From Monosiga brevicollis MX1 (taxonomy: Eukaryota > Opisthokonta > Choanoflagellata > Craspedida > Salpingoecidae), in NCBI RefSeq assembly GCF_000002865.3, contig NW_001865053.1:349949-413948 (forward strand): a stretch of DNA of 64,000 nucleotides, written 5' to 3'. The notes under the pieces were generated by a model. It did no database searches and was not told the origin of the DNA. It saw only the letters and a list, made by a program, of their open reading frames with translations. Both the position numbers and the translations under genes were made by a program. This document shows positions 57,501 to 64,000 of this stretch, piece by piece. The stretch's first letter is position 1. Each line of letters opens with the position of its first letter.

Positions 57501-58212
57501 CATGGTGCTTGCCTTATCAGCGGAGACCCTGACGCCTCACTCGAAGACCAGGACGAGCTCGACGAGAGCCAAGGCCAGGCGCTGCGCGTCGTGGCTTTGG
57601 ACCTTTGCTTGCAGCTCTACCTGGCGGCCGGCAATGCACAAGCTGCATTGGATGCTTTCCAACGGGTGGTTGTGACAGGAAGCTTGGCGCCTAGCGATGC
57701 TGTTGAACTCTACGCAAAATCTTTATTATGTTCTACCCATGGACCCTTGTTGTGCCTGGCTCAGCGCTATGCGCCCTTGATCAATACCCTTGTAGCCGCT
57801 CTGCCTCCTCGCAAGGATCCACACACCGTGGAGGAGTGTCAAACGCGGCAATACCTGGCCCGTCTTGAGCCAGGGCCGGAGGCTGGGTGGCCGTCGGTGG
57901 ACCCCGTCGCCGTCTCAGATCAACGCGCGGCGCTCCAAGACTTCACCTTGAAAGAAGTGATTGAGAATCCCTCCTTGAAGGCTTTGGAGGAGCATTCGGC
58001 GTGGAGCGAAAGTGCTGACAATGCAGCTGGCCTCCTGGCCTCCTTGATGGCCGTGGTTCTGGGCCGCGATACCACCCACATTCATCGTCTGCATGGTGCG
58101 TCCAAACTCGTGTATCGATAAAGTTGCCTTTTCATGACCAGCACCATGACGTGTTCCCTGCCTACCTCTTGTCGACAACTCACCCTGCATCATCTCCCCG
58201 ACCTTGCGCACT

Positions 58213-58295
<83 letters not shown>

Positions 58296-60618
58296 GACAG
58301 ATGCTGAATATGTCAACAGTTTGACCGAGGTGATCATCGCCGTGAGCCGCCGCTTCCCAGCCGGCCAGCATGCGCTGACGCGTGAAATTAATCGCCTCAG
58401 TGCACTGGACGTGCAGGCCCTGCACAACTTGCCAGTTGCGCGTGCCATCACCTCGGTCCTGTGTGCTGCCCTGGAAGCTGGGTTCACCCCCTCCATCAAC
58501 AAGCTTGTCGGCTTTGTTAGCAACTCTCGCACCGACCCTGTCACCCCACGGCTGTGCCTGCTGATGTTTGTGCACAGAGTCGTTGTTGAACGTCGCCCTT
58601 ACTGGCGAACTTTCATGACCTTCCGAGACCTTGTCGAGCAAGTACGGGAGGTCATGGCAGGCCGATCGCACATTGGGGACTTGAATGACGATGTGCAGAG
58701 CATGCGGCTTGAGCTGCTCGCCGAGATCTTTGTTGACGACATGACGTGTGACCTGATCTTTGGCATCATCAATAAACGAAGTTCAAATGACATCTTGCGT
58801 AATCTTGACGATTTGATTGCCTTGCGAGAGCCCGGCTGGCTGGATTGTACGTTGTGCCATCGTGCGCCGGAGTGTAACTGCGATGTTCTGCATACGGGGC
58901 AGCCTTTTACTTGCTGGCGTCAACCCAGGCCTTTGGCATTCTCACGCAAAGCTCTCTGAACCATCTGGATAGACGCTAGCAAGCAAAGTCTGGCGTCGGA
59001 CGCACCCTTTTTCCTACGCCTCCTCTCCTCTCCAGTTGGCCACCTCGTGCGATTGCGAGCCATGGTACGCGTGTGGCAAAAAACACGTTCTCGCACCTCG
59101 TCATGGTGAATTGCAGACGCAAACCCGATTGTCTCACCAGACTTTGACGATGTGATGCACCCCCTGACCTGCTGCTTGAGCAGCTATGTGACCCCAAGGT
59201 CTTTGAAGAGCCAGCCGTTCGGGGCGCACTCCTGGATGATGTCATCTTGCAGCAACCCACGAATCGGGTAGGTATTGTTGTGTGTTCAGAGTCAGGAACG
59301 ACAAACCAAATCGCTTGAAACAAAGGCGAGGGATGGAAAGCTAGTGCTACCTTGCCATGTCGATGCCCTGTGCTTTGATGCCAGGTTTTGATGTCATTGA
59401 TGACCCTCACGCGCGTGTATGTAATCCACACGTTGTTTCGAGGAGCAGTGCCCCTTGTTATTGTTGCTGTTTGAGAGCTTTGCCCCGGGCACGCTCAAGG
59501 TGCTACCAGATGAGCTCTTCAAATGCTGGATACGGTCCGAACCGGCTGACACAAAGCCTGTTCATGAGCTGGAGCGCCTGGTCTCAGTTGTCTTGAAGCA
59601 AAACTCGAGCTCTGCGACAGTGGATTGGCTGGCCAATCTCAACAAGCTTCTCGAGCAAAGGCCGAGCCCCAGCTTGATTCTCGCTCTTTTAAAGATTGTT
59701 AGCAGTGCAACACAAATCTTGTGCACTCGCATGAACCAGTTTGTTCGTGAGCAGCTCAAGTAAGTCATTCCGACAGTGTTGGATATCCCGTGCCCATGTT
59801 TGGGGTTACAAGCCTGTGGCGGTGTGTTGCTGCTTGACTTGCATGCTGCTTGACTCGCATCTAGATGTCTCTGTACCAACGTGGTGCAGCATCTTGTCTC
59901 CATTTACCAGAAGAGCGGCCGTTTGCCTCTTGAGGTCAGTTGGCCTGGCTCTTGCTCTCTCTTTCCCCTCGCCTTGTTGTCGTGCTGGTAAGGAGGCGAC
60001 TGCTCTCACCAATGAGCTCTACGGTTGGATTTATAGATCTATTACACATTCCTTCTGTTTTCACACCAACTTGCGGGCGAGCTTCAGTTTCGCAGTGTCG
60101 GCAAAGAAATTTTGGCCAGCCAAGAGATTCCTGCGGAAGCATTGCCATGGTCAGTGCGATTGGTGGTCAATTTTGCCTCTGTTTGGCAAGACCAAACGCG
60201 CGTAGTGCAACACGTGTCTACGGTTTTGTCCTCATGAAACCTTGTGGACCACAGCATCGGGGGGTTGTTTCCAGGCTGTCTGCCCAGCTTGTTTGTCCGC
60301 ATTCCCACGCAAGACGGTGCATCACTGGAGAGCGTGAGCCGACTGGGTGTACTCAAAAACGTTCCCTGTTTAAGTTTGCGTGAGTCTCTTGCATGCGGCC
60401 GGGTTTGTGGTGCGGCAAGGTTGACGGCATTTGTCTCACGCCCACGACATGTTTGCTTTGAAATCGCAACGGCAGCTGAGGGAGGCTGGACCACGTTTGG
60501 TGCCAAGAAAGAGGTTGCGGACAAATGGCTCGTTCAAGCACAGCAGGGCCTGTTCTCGACCTACGAGCCACAGCATGGTCCAAACGATCTCGCAGAATTA
60601 AATGCTACCAACTCCTGA
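54031..60618 (+). CDS. MED12: Mediator complex subunit 12 homologue
   Basis: Multi-exon gene; the 5' end and some junctions are unresolved. Supported exons include 54031..54087 (TFATQRLDSNKNNLH), 54193..54366 and 54551..54634, all phase 0. Together these give FAKQLNRVLSIQSEQ, DDWYKHLANL, then EHLKCLLEYRVHIKRAVWFIK. That succession matches the MED12 domain: the 'WF.DLAG' element, then 'V.GYL..Y.VP..RA.W.IK'. Further exons carry DLIDEWQYLWRLMLTGLDE (54954-55008) and long helical segments (56104-56608; 57423-58095; 58298-58840; 59455-59760), as expected of this large alpha-helical scaffold. MED12 belongs to the CDK8 kinase module and activates CDK8-cyclin C (family knowledge). A 50-N gap, a poly-T and a (CA)n tract fall in its introns. 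The 3' exon ending at 60618 is the least certain. One gene is assumed over the whole span; two adjacent genes cannot be excluded. Confidence 0.55.
54477..54517. repeat. Poly-T run of about 41 nt in intron
   Basis: Lies in the intron 54367-54550 of the MED12-like gene, upstream of the 3' splice site at 54550. Confidence 0.95.
55970..56072. other. Assembly gap (50 N) flanked by poly-C
   Basis: N run 55984-56033 with C homopolymers on both sides and a (CA)n tail at 56053-56071, within a probable intron of the MED12-like gene. The adjacent homopolymers probably caused the gap. Confidence 0.9.
58218..58293. repeat. (CA)n microsatellite, about 38 units, before a 3' splice site
   Basis: Ends a few bases before 'atgacag', the probable 3' splice site of the exon that continues AEYVNSLTEVIIAVSRRFP in the MED12-like gene. 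Confidence 0.97.
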
Positions 60619-61024
60619 GGATATGTTCCAGTTTCTTTAGCGACAGAGCCATCGAATGGTCTGCCCGCATAGCTTGAACTTTAAGAGCACCTGGCCATCA
60701 AGCAATCACCTACGGAGTCTTGGAAGTGTTGCATTGGATATTCGCTGGTTGCACCTCTCGCTGCATAAAGCAGTCTTGATTCTGACCTATATTACCCGCC
60801 CATGGTGGCAAACAGATGAATTCAACATCAGAACAACATGATCAGATCTGCACAATGTCAACATTCCAATTCGCGACTTGCGCGCGCGCACACACACCCT
60901 CCTACCTCCGGCCCTTCTTGACCATAACATGACATCTCGTCGCGTTTTGTGTTCTAAAAGATCTAAACGTAACTGACATGGAATTCAGCTACAAAACAAA
61001 AGAAAGCGACAAACAACAAAAGCA

Positions 61025-61088
<64 letters not shown>

Positions 61089-61131
61089 TTTGGAGCATTT
61101 GACCTTCTTCTCTTCGACTTGTTGGGGTGAG
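60619..61131. other. Intergenic region with (CA)n
   Basis: Holds the 3' flank of the MED12-like gene and a (CA)n tract at 61026-61085 just upstream of the erlectin-like start codon. No gene is supported. Confidence 0.6.
61026..61085. repeat. (CA)n microsatellite, about 30 units
   Basis: Pure CA dinucleotides 47 bp upstream of the ATG at 61132. Confidence 0.97.
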
Positions 61132-63879
61132 ATGTGGTCGCCACGTCAGCGGGGCTGGTGCCACGGCACTGCCGTGGCTCTGGTGGTGCTTGTGGCGATG
61201 GGGCGACCATGGGCCGGTGCAAGCGGACATGCTCTGCCGAATCCTTTTGATCCAGACGTACTCCATGAGCTCAAGTTCACTCCCGGGCATGTTTTACAAG
61301 GCGAGGCAAGTGACCGAGCCTGCCACTGCAACCCGACGACGAATAGCATGCAATTCATGAGCCATCTAAACTCACTTGCTGCTTGGGCATGGCTGGCCCA
61401 ACAAACTAGGTGGTCACCATTATGACGGCCGATCGCGAGCGTTATCGCTGCCAGCTGCCACAGCGGAAGGTAGTGGAGAATGTTGGCGATATGTCATCTT
61501 CCGAAAGCCAAGACTTGCTTGTGGGCTCGGATGCTGCTCATCCGGCTCAGCTGCTGAGGTGCGTGCTCTTACCCGCTTGATAATCGACCCGCCGATGGTA
61601 CTCGCTGGCTCTCATCGTCACAATCTTGCTCTGGCCTCATCGACTGGTACATATCGGTGTGTTTCTTCTTCTTGATTTGGCGATAAAATTCATCTGACCG
61701 CAATGCCGCGCCCAGCGTTTTTGGGGATACTTGCGTGTATCGACTCGAGCCCTACTGGACCTACGAGTTTTGTTTCGGCAAGCACGTACGGCAATACCAC
61801 GAAGAGACGTACACAAGCGGCCAAAAGAAGAAGCTCAAGGTCACAGAATACTTTCTCGGGCGTGCGCCAGTAAGACCACGGTCCAGCTCCCCCGCCCCCA
61901 CCCCTCCGGCATGCAAACTGAACATCTCAGTGCTCCGTACTCATTCTTCTGGAGTTGTTTGTGCATGAGCACAGACGCAGGCACCGCTGAGTGAGCCTCC
62001 CGTCTCTGGAACGATGCTTGTTGAGGACGACAAGAGCAAGTACTATAGCGAGGAATATGGCCACGGCGATACCTGCGACCTGACGGGCGAGCCCCGCGTC
62101 ACTGAGGTCCGCTTTGTGTGCAACCCAGAACAGACACACGTGTTTCTGGAGCTATCCGAAACAACCACTTGCCGGTGCGTACCTGCTTGGCCCTTGGCCC
62201 TTTGTATTCCACTCGTGTTGAGGCCTCAATAACACCTAACGCCTCCATGACTACTAGGTACCAAGCTCTGATTGCGACGTCGCATCTCTGCGATCACGCT
62301 GGTACGTCACTTTGCCTATCTCCTGCCCAATGTATCCTCATCTCGACAAAAATTTGAAAACGTGACGGCAGCTCACGCACGCCGTGGCTGATCCTTCGAC
62401 TGTGTTAGACTTTGTTGAGCTCGAGGCACCCGTTTCCCCGATTCATTGCGTGCCCGAGTGCGTACTTCTGCTGCACCCCACTCCGCACACTTTGCCCAAG
62501 TCTAGTGGCTCAGCTCGTGGCGCAAGCTCTCATGTTCACCATACTCTTCCACCCTTGCGCCAGGCCGGACTCTCCAGAGCAACCTGTGGCGCTGCAACAC
62601 ATGATGGCACAAGAGCAATCGTACCGCGAGGTCGGTCCAGAACTCCGCCACTTAATTTAAGCATGTGGTAGTGCACTCAACGCGGTGATGTGCTTGCATT
62701 TTGGCGGCATAGGAGGCCATGCTGCGCGTGAGCCAAGAGCGAGAGGCTGCAATGCGACAACATCAACATCTGCGCCGTGCTGCACTTGCAGCTGCTGCGG
62801 CAAGTGCTGAAGAAGAAGAAGAAGAGGAAGATCATGGTGATGGCGAGGAAAGCCGTGAGGCTTCAGGTCGCCGCCCACAGTTGCCATCCTCCGAGGAGTC
62901 GCCATTCAAGCGTCGCGCCTCCTCGCGCCGCAAGCCGTCGGAGGAGGCAAGCGAATCAAACCGCCCACCCTCTAGCAAGCCCTACGACCCTAATTTGATG
63001 AAAAAGCTAGTCCGGGGAAGTAGCTGCTATCATGGTACGTCCATACACGCTAGTGGTTTCACCATGCATGCTGTAAATAAAGCTCCAGACAGCAACACTG
63101 TGCTTGGAGGTCTGCACCCTCACCTCTGGTTGTGGGTCACCAATGGGCTTAGGAGGTGGCAGTGGCTGGTGGCGCTTTGAATTTTGTCCCTTGCGCCATG
63201 TCCGCCAATACCACGCTCATCAGGATGGGCGCAAAGACTACATCGTTCTGGGGACGTGGGATGAGCGGGGTCATGTGTTGGAATGGAATGACCGCCAGCC
63301 CACTACCAGCAAACGGCGCATGTTCACCCACTATTACATGGACGGCGACATCTGCGAGCTCACAAATAGCCCACGTCGGGTGCGTCCTGCCCTGGCCTGC
63401 GTGCCTTGCCCCTCGCGTGTAGTGTATACGTTTCAGAGCAATTGCTCACGGCTTCATGACATCAGGTGGATATTCGATTCGTCTGCTCTGCGACAATGGA
63501 CAAGGGATCAGTGGTGCTGGCACTGGAAGAGCGCAAGACTTGTGAGGTAGGCAAATGCACACGACCAACCCCAAGAACACACACACATATACACATACGC
63601 CCGCACCACACCCCCGTGCGCTCCTTGGCGCACCTGTGGTCTACTGCAACGCACCTGCACGCACACGTCAAGGCACACAAAAAGCTCGTGCATGCCCGCA
63701 CCGATGACAATATACAAACACGCGCGCGCATACAAAGGCACGCTTCCGGAACGCTCATGATGATCATGCTCGCCTGATATTTTGGGTTCCAGTACTTGCT
63801 GACAGTGCGATCTGAGGCCGTTTGTGAGATGATGCCGTTGCTGGATGAGCACGACATTCCACGCTTGCCGGCCCATTGA
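61132..63879 (+). CDS. Erlectin/OS-9-like ER lectin with two MRH domains
   Basis: Multi-exon gene. Exon 1 encodes a signal peptide ([19 protein letters not shown]). The first MRH (PRKCSH-type) domain is spread over exons from about 61412: RYRCQLP, then [18 protein letters not shown] (about 61755), [14 protein letters not shown] and [11 protein letters not shown], then [13 protein letters not shown]. An acidic/basic coiled linker (about 62715-63000, with a Glu run) separates it from a second [21 protein letters not shown] (about 63160), [25 protein letters not shown], and the final exon [19 protein letters not shown] ending at 63879. The order Tyr-Glu-x-Cys, G.(I/T)C.L, R..(E/D)(V/I)(R)F.C fits mannose-binding MRH domains. 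Two MRH copies favour ERLEC1 (XTP3-B) over OS-9, which has one. Such lectins deliver misfolded glycoproteins to the HRD1 ERAD ligase. The first intron appears to use a GC donor. Confidence 0.85.
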
Positions 63880-63892
63880 AAGGCCGCTCGTT

Positions 63893-64000
63893 TCAGGTAG
63901 GATAATCAAAGTCGCCTGGAATGCCAAAGTTCTTATCAAAGACTGATGGCTCAATGTTGAACTTCTTTTGGCACCAACTGCGTAGATTGAAAATGTTATC
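63893..64000 (-). CDS. 3' end of an unidentified gene (partial)
   Basis: On the minus strand the last 108 bases of the window are open and end in TGA at 63893-63895. They encode [20 protein letters not shown] followed by PGDFDYPT, a well-formed C-terminus with no low complexity. I do not recognise the family. The stop lies only 13 bp beyond the stop of the convergent erlectin-like gene, so the two 3' UTRs must overlap. Confidence 0.5.
   Translation of the reverse strand, partial: DNIFNLRSWCQKKFNIEPSVFDKNFGIPGDFDYPT

Overview
Eukaryotic genomic DNA from an intron-dense, gene-dense, moderately GC-rich protist. The gene set (a MYO3-type kinase-myosin fused to a tyrosine phosphatase, a SEFIR-domain protein, a two-MRH erlectin-like protein, an ABCH/ABCG-like transporter, MED12, ORC2, FAM32A) and the short GT-AG introns (mostly about 60-300 bp) point to a choanoflagellate, most likely Monosiga brevicollis. 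That species call is inference; I could not run a search. Two runs of exactly 50 N (18844-18893 and 55984-56033) are assembly gaps.

Layout. 0-4.1 kb: a 497-bp-offset direct repeat, then an intronless P-loop NTPase + SEFIR gene, then an inverted copy of part of the repeat. 4.6-6.1 kb (+): FAD-dependent DAO-family oxidoreductase. 6.3-7.7 kb (-): HAD-like protein. 8.3-13.6 kb (+): secreted GH31 glycosidase with an embedded PAN/Apple-like segment. 13.8-15.5 kb (-): a second, unrelated HAD-family protein, 8 exons. 17.1-18.4 kb (-) and 21.4-22.2 kb (+): a divergent pair of intronless paralogous C2H2 zinc-finger proteins. 22.8-23.4 kb (-): unknown intronless protein. 24.0-25.2 kb (+): BAH-domain protein, followed 83 bp later by ORC2 (25.3-28.4 kb, 17 exons). 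28.7-29.4 kb (-): FAM32A. 30.2-31.5 kb (+): ceramide-1-phosphate/glycolipid transfer protein. 31.7-33.6 kb (-): triose-phosphate/nucleotide-sugar type transporter. 34.2-38.1 kb (+): ABC half transporter, 16 exons. 39.4-49.7 kb (+): the 24-exon kinase-myosin-PTP giant. 49.7-50.3 kb (+): small coiled-coil protein. 51.0-52.3 kb (-): lysophospholipid acyltransferase. 54.0-60.6 kb (+): MED12-like Mediator subunit. 61.1-63.9 kb (+): erlectin-like ER lectin. Right edge (-): 3' end of an unidentified gene.

There is no operon logic, but several neighbours are functionally suggestive: a BAH protein directly upstream of ORC2 (BAH is normally an ORC1 domain), and two zinc-finger paralogues that share short C-terminal motifs as well as the fingers. 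Exon models given with joins were checked by hand for splice dinucleotides and reading phase. Models for GH31, MED12 and the erlectin-like gene are spans with only part of the exons resolved. Microsatellites and homopolymers are abundant and several sit in introns just upstream of 3' splice sites. No tRNA, rRNA, CRISPR array or intact mobile element was recognised.
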